Shown here one piece after another: positions 45,075 through 56,808 of a stretch of DNA of 64,000 bases. Position numbers and translations under genes: made by a program. The notes below the pieces were generated by a model that worked only from the letters and a program-made list of their open reading frames with translations, had not been told where the DNA came from and searched no databases. The stretch is from Adiantum capillus-veneris. Lineage: Eukaryota > Streptophyta > Polypodiopsida > Polypodiales > Pteridaceae. Position 1 is the stretch's first letter; the number at the start of each line of letters is the position of its first letter. Location: NCBI GenBank assembly GCA_014529385.2, contig CM043967.1, forward strand, positions 4,401,001 to 4,465,000, in the 5' to 3' direction.

Positions 45075-46433
45075 CAGAGCTCTGCAATGGTGGTTGCTCC
45101 TCTGGATGTCCAATATCTAGTGTAAAGAAACCTGTAATCTGTCTCTGGGACTGTCTCTGGGACTATCTCTCTCCAGCTCTCCTCAGTAAAGTGTCTCTAT
45201 GCTTGTGTAACTCAAGTAGATACAGTCCAAGACATCTCTGATCCTCATAACTCATGACCCTAGATAGAGGCCCAAAACCCTCTTTGAATAGACAATGAAA
45301 ACGGCCTCGTATCTCATAGTACACTGTGCAATGACATATGTAATGTAATTTCGTCTCTGGCTCTAGATGACATAAGCGGCACATCGTGCTATCTGCTGGT
45401 ATCCAACTGAATCTGCCAATGTCAATCTCGAGCTGATGTGAGGATGTGCGTATCTGGCCAATGGACCAATGCAAACCATGAGGTGATGTGTGTCCATATA
45501 GCTAGGTCGAATCACAAAGGCATCTCCTATGAGGTGGGGAAGATGCTCTCTATAGAAAGCCATCTTCGTGCCCACCTTTGTACCGGCTCTATCCAAGTCC
45601 TCCTCGTGTCCAGCTGGATCAGATCCTGACGAATGAGTCTAGTAATCTCCACCCGTGTCAGAGACATCAAGGGTGCCTGTAGAGAGTACTAAAAAGGAGG
45701 CAGCCTGTCCATGGTGAAGCCATGTGTTTGAAACCATGATGTCATCTGTGCAACCAACATGATGTATCCCCTTGTAGAGCTAACTATCTGGAGGACTCTA
45801 GGGCCAAACCTGACATTATCTATCTCTAGTAGTATCCCATAGGTTGTGTACAAAGAAGAGTGACCTGGTAAGCGCCTCAATCTCCATAGGGGGGGCAGCT
45901 AACTCCGCTCGAATGATATCATGCGGTACGGAGGCCTTGGCTCTAATCAGCCGAGAGATCATAGATACCAAGGGCCTCTCCATACGTCTCCAACCATCCT
46001 GGCCTACAGAAGGTCCCCAAACTTGCACCCCATATAAAATAGTAGAGGCAACCAAAGTATCAAAGAGCCATAACTTTGTCCTAGGTTCCTCGAACTAAAC
46101 GTGCGAACACATCCTCTTCAATCCTCCCAAAGCCGCATAAGCTCTAGTCAGTCTAGTTTCTGCTTGTCTTCTCAAAAAAACAATTCGGCCCAGTAAAGAC
46201 TACCCCCAGTAAGTGTATGCATCTGTCTACTCCACAATCTCCTGACCATATGTGAAAGCAGGTGCTGATCTCTTGATCCACTCTTGTGTGGTGTTAAAAA
46301 CCATAACCTTGATTTTACCAAGGTTTACACACAATCCACTATCCTCTGCAAAACTGTGTAGTGCATCCAAATGTCCCTGCATACCCTCTGGTGAGTCAGA
46401 TATCAACACAATATCATCAGCATATAACAACAA
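45075..46433 (-). pseudogene. LINE B copy b ORF2, RT end to C-terminus
   Basis: Reading on the minus strand: LLYADDIVLISDSPEGMQGHLDALHSF (RT catalytic box, 46227-46433), VASTILYGVQVWGPSV, ISRLIRAKASVPHDIIRAELAAPPMEIEALTR (45816-46055), then the cysteine motif CRLCHLEPETKLHYICHC (45163-45474) and the PIP-box-like QRQITGFF at 45124-45147. Frameshifts occur between each block. Confidence 0.8.
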
Positions 46434-46486
46434 TGGGATCTATGTCCCTGTCAGCTGGGCACCTTTGTCACCCTCTCTGTCAATGT

Positions 46487-46488
<2 letters not shown>

Positions 46489-46550
<62 letters not shown>
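46489..46550. repeat. (GA)n tract, 3' tail of LINE B copy c and 5' boundary of copy b
   Basis: 31 GA units between the truncated 5' end of copy b and the 3' terminus of copy c. Confidence 0.9.
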
Positions 46551-46555
<5 letters not shown>

Positions 46556-46913
46556 TGAAATGAAATGATATATTAACGTGTACAAAAGGCCAAAATGACC
46601 TATGAGACCAAACTGATTACAATGATGAGTCTAGTACCAAGTCTGGGTACAAACAAAGAAAACTACAAACTAAAAACTGAGATAGGAGTGCTGCCGACTC
46701 CTATGGGCGGTTGGTAAGCTGAGCAATGGTATCATGCCACAAAGGTACAAAGTGGGGATAAGTGTCACCATGATACAATATAGCAATAGCATGAAGACTA
46801 TCCTAATCGCCACTCTGGGTGTCGTGCTAGAATCTTGTGGATCCTCTGCCGCAATCTCCTCCGGTGCTGCGTGGCTCCCCTCCTCAGTCGCGGTCGTCTC
46901 GATCTCCGCAACT

Positions 46914-48602
46914 CTATACCTCGGTCAATGAGAGTACCGCTGGTGTGTGTATGGGTGGGAATCGAGCTCTGTGATGGTGGTGTCCCTCTACCTCTGTGGT
47001 ACTCGTACTGAACAAATCTGAGATGCGTCTCTGGGACTGTCTCTGTCTATGCCCTCTCAATAGAGAGTCTCTATGTCTCTGTATCTCAAGTAGAAATAAT
47101 CCGAGACATCTCTGTTCCTGATATCTCATGACTCTATCTAACGAGTCAAAACCATCTTTGAATAAACAATGAAAGCGTACCCGTATCTCATAGTAGACTG
47201 TGCAATGACATATGTAGTGAAACTCTATCTTTGGCTTTGCATGGCATAATTGACATATCCTACTGTCTGCTGGTATGCCTTTGAATCTACCTGTCTCAAT
47301 CCCAAGCTGGTGTGAAGATGTGCGAATCTGGCCTATGGCACATCGTAACCCATGAGATAGATGTGTGTCCATGTAGCTGGGCCGTGTGACAAAACCGTCT
47401 GTCGTGAGATGGAGAAGATGCTCTCTATAGAAAGCCCTCTTCGTACCCAACTCCCGTGATGGCTCTATCCATGTCCTCCTGGTATCAAGCTGGATAAGAT
47501 CCTGCCGAATGAGTCTAGTAATCTCCATACGTGTAAGAGCCAAAGATGGTGCATCAAGAGAATACTAGAAAGGGGGCAGGCTGTCCATGCTGAAACCATG
47601 CCTTTGAAACCATGAGCTCATCTGTGCATACCGACATGATGTATCTCCCTGTAATGCCAGCTGTCTAGATGACTCAACAGCAAGCCTAGCATATCTGTCC
47701 CTAGTGGTGTCCCATAAGCTGTGTACAATGATACTGATCTGGTAAGTGCCTCAATTTCCATAGGTGGGGCAACCAGCTCCGCTCGTATGATGTCATGTGG
47801 AACTGAGGCCTTGGCTCTAATCAGCCTAGAAATCATAGATACCAAGGGCCTCTCCATATTACTCCATCCAGCACTGTCAACAGACGGTCCCCAAATCTGA
47901 ACCCCGTAGTGCATAACTGAAGCGACCAAAGTGTCGGAAAGCCAGAGCTTTGTTCGAGGTTCTTGGAATTGAACCTACGAACAAATCCTCTCTAAACCGC
48001 CTAGGGCTGCATAGGCACGAGTCAATCTAGTGTCTGCTGCCACTTTCAGTGTCAACCTCGGTCCACTAAAGACCACCCCAAGATATGTGTATGCATCAGT
48101 GTACTCCATACTGTCTTGACCATATGTGAATGTAGGTGCTGATCTCCTAACCCACTGTGGCGTGGTATTAAATACCATAACCTTCGTTTTACCAAGGTTG
48201 ACAGAGAATCCACTATCCCCTGCAAAACTATGCAATGCGTCCAAATGTCTCTGCATACCCTCTGGTGAGTCTGATATCAACACGATATTGTCAGCATACA
48301 ATAAAAGAGGGATCCATGTCCCTGCAAGCTGATCACCTCTATCTCCTCCTCTGTCAATATAATCAGAGACCTCATCAACATACATACCAAATAACGTAGA
48401 GGACAATGGGCATCCCTGTTTCACTCCAATAGTGGAATGAACTATGTCAGATATCCCCTCTGATGTGCGTACATGACCCATCACTGAACTGTACAATGCC
48501 ATAATTCCCCATATCAGCTCTGTGGGTACCCCCAATTCCATAGGTCGGCGCATCAATCTAGCCCTGTGTCAAAAGCTTTGTGGAAGTCCACAAAGCTGCA
48601 AT
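46914..48602 (-). pseudogene. LINE B copy c ORF2, RT catalytic half to C-terminus
   Basis: In order: FVDFHKAFDT at the insertion edge (motif A), MELGVPTELIWGIMALYSSV, GVKQGCPLSSTLFGMYVDEV, LLYADNIVLISDSPEGMQ (catalytic box with D to N in YADN), VNLGKTKVMVFNT, VASVMHYGVQIWGPSV, IRAKASVPHDIIRAELVAPP, MDTHLSHGLRCAIGQIRTSSHQL, the cysteine motif CQLCHAKPKIEFHYICHCTVYYE and a PIP-box-like QRRISDLF at 47020-47043. The changed YADD box and frameshifts make it inactive. Confidence 0.86.
48598..48602. repeat. 5-bp target-site duplication of LTR element 5 (with 54029-54033)
   Basis: gcaat on both sides; LINE B reading continues across it. Confidence 0.88.
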
Positions 48603-50297
48603 TGAAACCGTCCCGTGGGGGCGGTAGGCTTTGGCTGTCACCCGAAATTCTTTACTTTAGACACATACACAGAGCACTTTGCAAAGGGAACCTACGACGG
48701 GAATTAACACTTAAGTACACACACGGCTCGGAAGCTAGAATGCTCCGAGCAGACGTCGACAACCTGTAGGCCCCAAAATTGGCGCCCCTTTCGGTATTTC
48801 TTTATATTTGAGAGGGTAAATTACAAAGAAGAGTCCTGGGAATCCTTTATGTGTATCGAGCTAGATACCACCTGCTTTGGCCAAATTTCGGCAGCATAAC
48901 AACCCCAAAACTTGCGCGAAACCAATTCCCCTGTTGGAACTCACTTCCACTCGCATAAACCCTGTGATTTCTGTCCAAAAACAGTAAATACAGCTCGCTG
49001 TATTTACTGGTTTTTGCCCTGTTTTCAGCCCCAAACAGTCCCCTAACTGTCCTTTTCTAGTGGGGCACTATTCCCAATGGTTCTGGCATCGGTATGGCTG
49101 AAAAAGTCAATTTACAGCGCATACACAGCGCTGAAAACGCGCCTGTATGGTGAGGTTATGACCCTCACCGGTGCTTGCTTTGGAGTAGCAGCTAGCTACC
49201 CCTGTTCTTGCTCAAGGAGGCTCTTGCCTCAGTACAAAAGCATGAACCCACACAGCTGTACATCAGTCAAATGAAGAGCCCTCTTGTGGGGCATCACATA
49301 ACTGCACGTAGGGGGGAGAGAGAGCAGTGTGTAGTGTGCAGGGCATCACTCCTTGCACCACACTGTACATGAGATGGAAAGAAAGCACTCCATAACTCTT
49401 AACCTGTTTGAGAGGTTCTGAATGAAGCATCCCCTCAGCATAATCGAGTGTCCCCTCTTCTGCCGTTGACCTGTAATGCATCTGTGAACAAATAGATGCA
49501 AAAGGGGAAGATTTCCATGGCTGCCAAAACCTGCGTATACCTGAAAACGCAGCAAAACAGCCCTGTCAACACGCATCTGATGCCTTCCAATGCTGAAAAT
49601 GAGCTCCTTGGACCTAGGCAAAGTCATGGGAAGCTCAAAATGCGAGAGAAATGGCTGAAAATCAGAGTTAACAGCCTCCAAAAAGTCAGTTACGAACACT
49701 GTTCTCCCAGACTTGGTAAATTGACCAAAAAGTGCCACTTCGCACTCATACATGCAATTTCCCCGCATTGGGCTTCCTGCTTAAAAATCTCTCAACTGGT
49801 GCATCAATTGACTTTGCAGCAGAGTAATAAAATGTTCCCCTGGTCATACGGAAGGTAATGATGCGGAACACATTTCACGGCCCAAAATAGCAGTTCTCTA
49901 ATTTTTAGGAGATGCTTCCGTTGGGCTCCCATTGGTCATCTGACCATCTATTCTCATTGGGACCGCATCCAAAAGTGCAATGTGACCCAACTGTCGGATA
50001 CTTTCTGTTGGTGATCCCACCTTGACTTTATGCCTTTATTGAGTTCACTTCCTAGTATCCACCAACTTGCTAAGTGCGACGTGGGGACCTACATGATCTT
50101 GAACTGAGCCTAGACATCCTTTTACTTTACGAGTTCTAGTGCCGACCAACTTCCCGTCTGCGGGTGAAACTACCGTTCATATTGGCCATACAATGTCCGA
50201 CCATTTGCAACTTCAAAAAGAGGGTCTAAAAAATTAAACAAAAATCATTGGAAAGAAACCAACAACTAAGGTTAGCAGTTGCCACGTCCTCGTGACA
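48603..50297 (-). repeat. Element 5 3' LTR (1695 bp)
   Basis: Carries the GGCGCCCCTTTCGGTATTTC block (48781-48800) also seen in Ty3-1 and Ty3-2 LTRs, and ends GCCACGTCCTCGTGACA. Confidence 0.9.
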
Positions 50298-50310
50298 TAC
50301 CCCCCTCTTG
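50298..50310 (-). promoter_or_regulatory. Element 5 polypurine tract
   Basis: Minus strand AAGAGGGGGGTA, identical to that of Ty3-1 and Ty3-2. Confidence 0.8.
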
Positions 50311-50456
50311 AAATCGCAAGCGTCCTCGATTGCATACCATAAATACATGCCATAGATGATCTTGTGTGGTAAGCACCCTTTTATCATCGCATGTATCCGC
50401 AAGAAAGACTGTCAAAACATATGTACAGATGACTTAATGAGACCTTTATACTTTTG

Positions 50457-50741
50457 TCAAATTGTACACTGCTGTTGCACTGAATCCATGAGTACATTTG
50501 ATGTGCTAGCTCTATCATTACCCCTCCTTTGCAGACATTGGGTTGGGGCATACGTAGGCTGTAACCCAAAGGTCTCAAGGTAAAGCTGCAATACATTTGG
50601 TGACTGTGACAGTTCATGCTCTTCCATATCCATAGGTGGATAGTTCTTGAACTTCACCACATAGCATCTTGCAACCTGTCCCTTAACTTTTACGTGTGCA
50701 AAAGGCTCTTGTCTCTGCAAACGAACATAATTCCACAACAC
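50457..50741 (-). pseudogene. Element 5 chromodomain remnant
   Basis: Reads KVKGQVARCYVVKFKNYPPMDMEEHELSQSPNVLQLYLETFG, which lines up with KGKVRRQFLVKFKNFPAFDAKWMEEEDL... IVKLYLDVL of Ty3-2. The Trp of the chromodomain is missing. 50742-51162 shows no further pol motif. Confidence 0.65.
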
Positions 50742-51162
50742 TGTAGCGTACTACCCACGACCAAGTAAGCTCACATTTCAAGATGATTTACCGATGCATC
50801 AAAGAATCCAAGCAATCGCCTCAGAGAATCGACAAGCAGCGTGTCACCTGGCAGACTCACATCACTCCCATAGTAGATCTAGTGGCCAATCTACCACTGT
50901 GAGACCTCTCCCTATCTTATCTTGGTTCATACTTGCAAACCCTAAAAACGCAGCAGAAAATCAGCCCTAATTTGACCACTTTTTGGCAGGGCAAACATGC
51001 GGAATCTCTTGTCTGTTCTGTGAAGAGAAACCCTCTTCCTTGGTGTCATTCATCCCATCAGTCATAGTGTAATTCTAAGTTCCTGTACTCTGTGTCTTTA
51101 CCCAAAACAACCGAGGCTCACTTCTTGAGGAAAAAGTGATTGATATCCCGGCAATGGAACCT

Positions 51163-54028
51163 TGAAACCGGCCCGTGGGGGCGGTAGGCTTTGGCTTTCA
51201 CCCGAAATTCTTTACTTTAGACACATACATAGAGCACTTTGCAAAGGGAACCTACGACGGGAATTAACACTTAAGTACACACACGGCTCGGAAGCTAGAA
51301 TGCTCCGAGCAGACACCGACAACCTGTAGGTCCCAAAATTGGCGCCCCTTTCGGTATTTCTTTATATTTGAGAGGGTAAATTACAAAGAAGAGTCTTGGG
51401 AATCGTTTATGCGTATCGAGCTAGATACCACCTGCTTTGGGCAAATTTCAACAGCATAACAACCCCGAAACTTGCGCGAAACCAATTCCCCTGCTGGAAC
51501 TCACTTCCACTGACATAAACCCTGTGATTTCTGTCCAAAAACAGTAAATACAGCTCGCTGTATTTACTGGTTTTTGCCCTGTTTTCAGCCCCAAACAGTC
51601 CCCTAACTGTCCTCTGCCAATGGGGCACTATTCCCAATGGTTCTGGCATTCGTATGGCTGAAAAACAGTCAATTTACAGCGCATACACAGCGTTGATAAC
51701 GCACCTGTATGGTGAGGTTATGACCCTCACCGGTGCCTGCTTTGGAGTAGCAACTAGCTACCCTTGTTCCTGCTCAAGGAGGCTCTTGCCTCAGCACAAA
51801 AGCATGAACCCACACAGCTGTACATCAGTCAAATGAAGAGCCCTCTTGTGGGGCATCACATAACTGCACGTAGGGGGGAGAGAGAGCAATGTGTAGTGTG
51901 CAGGGCATCACTCCTTGCACCACACTGTACATGAGATGGAAAGAAAGCACTCCATAGCTCTTAACCTGTGACAGGTTCTCAATGAAGCATCCCCCCAGCA
52001 TAAATCGAGCGCCCCTTCTTCTGCCCTTGACCTGTAATGCATCTGTGAACAAATAGATGCAAAAGGGAAAGATTTCCATGGCTGCCAAAACCTGCGTATA
52101 CCTGAAAACGCAGCAAAATAGCCCTGTAAACGCGCATCTGATGCCTTCCAATGCTGAAAATGAGCTCCTTGGACCTAGGCAAAAGTCATGGGAAGCTCAA
52201 AAATGGAGAGAAATGGCTGAAAATCAGAGTTAACAGCCTCCAAAACTACTCCAAAAAGTCAGTTACGAACACTGTTCTCCCAGACTTGGTAAATTGACCA
52301 AAAAGTGCCACTTGGCACTCGTACATGCAATTTCCCCGCATTGGGCTTCCTGCTTAAAAATCTCTCAACTGGTGCATCAATTGACTTTGCAGCAGAGTAA
52401 TAAAATGTTTCCCTGGTCATACGGAAGGTAATGATGCGGAACACATTTCACGGCCCAAAATAGCAGTTCTCTAATTTTTAGGAGATGCTTCCGTTGGGCT
52501 CCCACTGGTCATCTGACCATCTATTCTCATTGGGACCGCATCCAAAAGTGCAATGTGGCCCAACTGTCGGATACTTTTTGTTGGTGATCCCACCTTGACT
52601 TTATGCCTTTATTGAGTTCACTTCCTAGTATCCACCAACTTGCTAAGTGTGATGGTGTAAGGTGTAGCGGAATGATTGTTGCGCTTTGCTCAAGATGAGT
52701 GCTCCGAATTGTGCTCAAGGGTTCCTTTTAGTTCTTATGGAAGGGAGAGCCTTCCGTTCTTAATGGAAAGTGCTATGATCACAAACAAAGTGAATGGACA
52801 CCGTGCATGGGAGTGTATGAGACTGAGAGATAGAGAGGGAAGAGAGATACGACACCAGAGACGTAAGACCCTCCTCCGAAGGCCCCACTCTCGTCGGCGA
52901 GAGTGGTCTACTTATGATTGCACAAAGGCGTACAATGATGATGCATGGACTGATGCAACTCGTGACTATGTCGGTGATGACGATGAAAACTTTATGACTG
53001 AAACCGATGCTCTTCTATCTGCTGTCCACAAGGAGTCTATGGCTGAAAATCTGGGACCACTTTGGAGTGCTGAAAATGACTGTTTTTCTGTTGTTCTTGT
53101 GGCTGAAAAATCCCTGATGTGGCTGCGTTTTTAGGGCTGATCTTCCTGCCCAAAAACGCTACTGTCTGTAGTGGCCTAGGGCTGAAAACATACACTGTTT
53201 ACCTGCTGAAAATGACTGATTCAGCCGCGTTTTTAGGGCTGAAAACGCTGATGTGAAAAACGCTGGGATTTGCAGCTTGGATGGCGATCACAAACGCTAG
53301 AGGATAGGGATCTGCTACGGTCAAGGACTGTTGAAAACGCCCAGCAGAGGTGGAGTTTGGCGATGGCAAAAACGCTAGGGTTGGGAGGATTGCCGGCGGT
53401 AAGGTGCTTGATGGGGGTTCCTTTTGAGAAGGTGCCTGTTGAGTGGGAACCTCTTGCTGCCAGAAAGTGCTAAGTTGGGTTTGCTTATATATTAACTTAG
53501 CAAAATTGCCCTACCTACTTGTGTTGGGAAGTCACTTAAAAATAATAATTGGAAAATACCAAAACTAGGGAAAATAGACTAAATGCACTGGAAAATTCCC
53601 CTGACTGAATTAGATGGATTTTGAAGGGAATACTAGAACTCGTAAAGTAAAAGGATGTCTAGGCTCAATTCAAGATCATGTAGGTCCCCCCGTCTGTCAC
53701 GTGACACATCCAACCCTATATGTCCGTGGACAAGCTACAACATGATCAAGGTTAAGTCAGTCCAGTCAAGTCTAGTTTAGAAGTGATCTGGCACTTTTGT
53801 GAGTCTATTCGTAGACCGTGCATGCCGAGTCACTTAGTGTAGATGCATATCCTCCGGTTGCATACAACATGATCGACCAACTTCCCGTCTGCGGGTGAAA
53901 CTACCGTTCATATTGGCCATACAATGTCCGACCATTTGCAACTTCAAAAAGAGGGTCTCAAAAATTAAACAAAAATCATTGGAAAGAAACCAACAACTAA
54001 GGTTAGCTGTTGCCACGTCCTCGTGACA
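51163..54028 (-). repeat. Element 5 5' LTR, interrupted by a solo family-C LTR
   Basis: Matches the other LTR over 51163-52655 and 53875-54028. The rest is the nested family-C LTR and a 60-bp inverted piece of this LTR (53635-53694). Confidence 0.88.
52656..53874 (-). repeat. Solo family-C LTR with a 240-bp inversion across its end
   Basis: 52656-53634 matches the first ~980 bases of family-C LTRs. 53635-53694 is the reverse complement of element 5 LTR flank (compare 50089-50148). 53695-53874 is the reverse complement of the last ~180 bases of the family-C LTR, starting TGTCACGTGAC. Turning 53635-53874 round restores both sequences, with TSDs gatgg and gacgg. Confidence 0.85.
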
Positions 54029-54033
54029 GCAAT

Positions 54034-54717
54034 ATATCCGGCTACCATGTGCTACATCCTCCTCAATGATAGCTCTGAGTGTAAAGACATGATCCAGTGT
54101 GGAGAAATCTCTCCTGAAACCAGCCTGTCCAGGTGCCCGTATGCCCATAATCTCTGCCCAACTGCTCCAGGATGGATGCATACAATCGTGCCAATGTGTG
54201 TCCAACCATGATAGTACGGTAATTCCCCGGCACTGTGGGGTCTCCTGTCTTGAAGATGGGTACAATAGTAGATAATCTCCAAGACTCAGAAAATCCCTCA
54301 ACATGACACGATTGAATAACCGTGCAAGCGTCTCTGCCAACAAGTCCCCTGTATGTATAATGTGCTCTGCTACCAGACCCTCATGATCCTGTGCCCGTCT
54401 GGTCGTCATCCTGTCAATGGCCTCCTTTACCATCTCAGTGGTAAAGAAGGTGCTCGTAGCCGGACATGGCTGTGGTGGATCTGGTAGTGGTGGCTGTCCA
54501 GGTACAATGTATAAAGATGCTGCATATATCGCCCCCATATCTCTGTAGAAGTAATCATTGGTGAGGGAGATTGCTCATGGAATAGACGCCAAGCCTCTCC
54601 TGAATCTCTACTAAGGAAGAGTTGATATAAGTCCTGCTCCATCTGGACCAAGAAAGCTCGCTTCTTCCGTCGTACTAGTTGTCGTGTAGCAATACGAGAC
54701 TGTCTATAGGTGATCAC
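54034..54717 (-). pseudogene. LINE B copy c ORF2, linker and first half of RT
   Basis: Reads TYRQSRIATRQLVRRKKRAFLVQMEQDLYQLFLSRDSGEAWRLFH, then STFFTTEMVKEAIDRMTTRRAQDHEGLVAEHI, LFNRVM, and GQAGFRRDFSTLDHVFTLRAIIEE up to RIYCC at the insertion edge. Frameshifts are frequent in the middle third. Confidence 0.82.
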
Positions 54718-54774
54718 TCCGAATGCAAGCTCCCGTTGTACCTGAGGTCTCCTCCGACGACACTCCTCATCATA

Positions 54775-55826
54775 CTAGCTGTTCTTAGGCATGTGCCCAA
54801 AACGACGTCTCTGACCAGGCTGAGTGTGTGGATATGCCTTTGTCTCTGCCCCATGTAATGTCACTGTCAGCATAGATGTGATCTCCTCCACTGTGTATAC
54901 TGGCTCTGATGTGCATAAAAGCCTACGGATATCCTCTGTATAGATTGAGTCAGTCTCTGGTGTAAAAGTATAGTGTGGATGTCTGCCACCCCGTGAGGAC
55001 TGAGATGTATTGTACTCAAAGGAGACTGATAATGTCAGAAGTGCATGATCTACTGCTATCCCAACAGGCCTGGGCCCCACTGTGAAATCCTGAATGTGAG
55101 AGATAAAGCTTGGATGTGTCAGAACATAGTCTACAGTACTGGACACATGTCTGTGTGGAAAACAAGTAAAACCTGTAGAGGATGTGAAAGTCGGTAAGCC
55201 ATTTAGTATGGCTAAACTATGAGTAGTAGTCATCTCTCTGAGGTATCTCCCATACTCTGTATGCTCTCTGTCGTGTGAGCATCTCTCAAGCCCCATCTCC
55301 TCTGGCTCTAGCTCTCTGAGCATCTCCTCTAAGGTGTCATAGAAAACCGTCTGTGAACTACCTGTACGGGCATTGAAATCCCCAAAAGTATGATGTCTCC
55401 ATCCTTGGAAAACTCCCAGATATCATCATCAAGTACATAGTAAGGAGAGTGTCCTCTGGGTGAAGCATATACTGAAGTGTTGGGAGGAAAATAGCATATG
55501 GCGATGTACAAGAAACGTCCAGTCTCTGCCCTCATCCTCACCCACAAGTATCTGGCCTGATCATCTCTCCGAACTATGTGCAGTAGTGGCTGGAGCTCCT
55601 CTCTGAAAAGAACTGCTACACCTCCTGATCCTCTAGTCCCATGCTGAGATCTGGTGCATGTCCGGCAAGCTGTCTCCCATCTGTATCCTGATAGATGCGG
55701 CATCAACTGTCCTGGAGCCTGATGAGTCTCTGAGTAGAAAACAATGTCTCTGTCTCTGAAGCTGTCCTCAAAGGCCCCTACATCAAGTCTATACGAACCA
55801 TTACAGTTCCAAACCGCCATCCTCAG
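54775..55826 (-). pseudogene. LINE B copy c ORF2, APE-type endonuclease domain
   Basis: Begins MAVWNCNGSY. Endonuclease landmarks: WNCNG (metal-binding Asn), IVFYSETHQ with the catalytic Glu, GSGGVAVLFREEL, LYIAICYFPPN, GDFNA (read after a one-base shift near 55380), SSTVDYVLTHP with Asp, and VGIAVDHALLTL with the Asp-His pair. An apurinic-like endonuclease nicks the target for target-primed reverse transcription. One frameshift splits the domain near 55330-55380. Confidence 0.86.
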
Positions 55827-55856
55827 AGTGGTCCCATAGGTCTCGCACCGTCATGT

Positions 55857-56720
55857 AGAGCGGTGCTGTCTAATCACTACTCGTCCATTTCTGTAGAAGG
55901 CTAACTTTCCCTTCTCCCTTGCTGCTATAATCTCCTCCATGACCTCTCTCATATGTGCAAGCTGTGAGAGGGTAAGGTCATCTCCTAAAAAGATACCTGT
56001 TTTCTTGAGGGTTGGCCTCTTTTTTAAAAAGTCTTTCTTTTCTTCATGGAGGGAAAGCGCAAAATGAGAGCCGGTTCTTTTGAACTCTCCCCATTACCTT
56101 CATTTTTCTTGCCCACTCTCCAAGCTTGTGTGTGCGAGGGCTTCTCCACCCCCATCATTGACATGAGGCTCTTCACCTCTTGGTCCACCTTATTTGAATC
56201 TTTTAGGCCGGTCACTCTCACGTGTAGAGCGCATACCCTTCTTCGTTGCTCCTCTTCAAGTGTGTTGTTGATGATGTCGGGTGTAGTCGGTATGTCCTTG
56301 CCCTTCCCCTTCTTGACAACTTCAATCCACTTTTCAGCCTCTTCCACCTTCCTTTGCGTTTTTGAGAGAACCTCCACCCATGAGGTCTTCTTTTCTCCTT
56401 CCTCCTTTATTTCTTTGACTTGTGCTCGTATACTATTCAGCTCATCTATCATTGATGGCTGAATTTCTCCATCTTCAAGGCGTCCTCTCTCTTTAGTTTC
56501 GGTGAGTTCCTTCCGAAGGGCTGAGATGCTACCTTTTAGAGCTTGAATTTCAGTCCGGAACTCCTTGCACTCTAGTTCCCTCGCCTGTTCCTCCCTCTTT
56601 TTCCATTCAAGAAGTGAATTCTTCTCTTTCTTCTACTCATCCATGTGAGCTTTGCATTCTTTCAACTCTCTCTCAATGGCTATCATCCTCTTGCTTGTGA
56701 CCATGTAGTGCGCCGCAATC
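55857..56720 (-). pseudogene. LINE B copy c ORF1, coiled-coil RNA-binding protein
   Basis: From the likely Met near 56702 the frame reads MVTSKRMIAIERELKECKAHMDE, one stop, then a charged helical region (TEIQALKGSISALRKELTETKERG, IDELNSIRAQVKEIKEEGEKK). RRVCALHVRVTGLKDSN follows, in the position of the RRM-like domain, and after an A-run shift near 56030, TLKKTGIFLGDDLTLSQLAHM and EIIAAREKGKLAFYRNGRVVI, the C-terminal domain typical of plant L1 ORF1 proteins. In L1 elements this trimeric protein coats the RNA. Confidence 0.78.
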
Positions 56721-56744
56721 TTTCTTGCCTATTTGTTTCACTTC

Positions 56745-56746
<2 letters not shown>

Positions 56747-56805
<59 letters not shown>
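56747..56805. repeat. (GA)n tract at the 5' end of LINE B copy c
   Basis: About 29 GA units directly upstream (element sense) of ORF1. Confidence 0.9.

Positions 56806-56808
<3 letters not shown>

Larger units (their letters stand above)
48603..54028 (-). mobile_element. LTR element 5, decayed chromovirus with 1.7-kb LTRs
   Basis: LTRs 48603-50297 and 51163-54028 start TGAAACCG and end CGTGACA. The interior is only 865 bp (50298-51162). It has a PPT next to the left LTR and one chromodomain-like frame, but no gag, RT or integrase, so it is an internally deleted derivative of a Ty3/gypsy chromovirus. The expected PBS beside 51162 is not the initiator-Met type and I cannot assign it. Confidence 0.85.
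46551..56746 (-). mobile_element. LINE family B, copy c: near full-length, split by LTR element 5
   Basis: 3' UTR 46551-46913, ORF2 46914-48602 and 54034-55826, ORF1 about 55857-56720. About 4.8 kb without the insertion, which separates CCxFVDFHKAFDT in mid-RT with TSD gcaat. Both ends lie on GA tracts (46550, 56747). It is the only copy here with both ORFs. Confidence 0.86.

Noticed and set aside
51163-54028. Element 5 as two unrelated repeats because its LTRs differ in length by 1.2 kb
   Set aside because: The extra length is fully explained by the nested, partly inverted family-C solo LTR.
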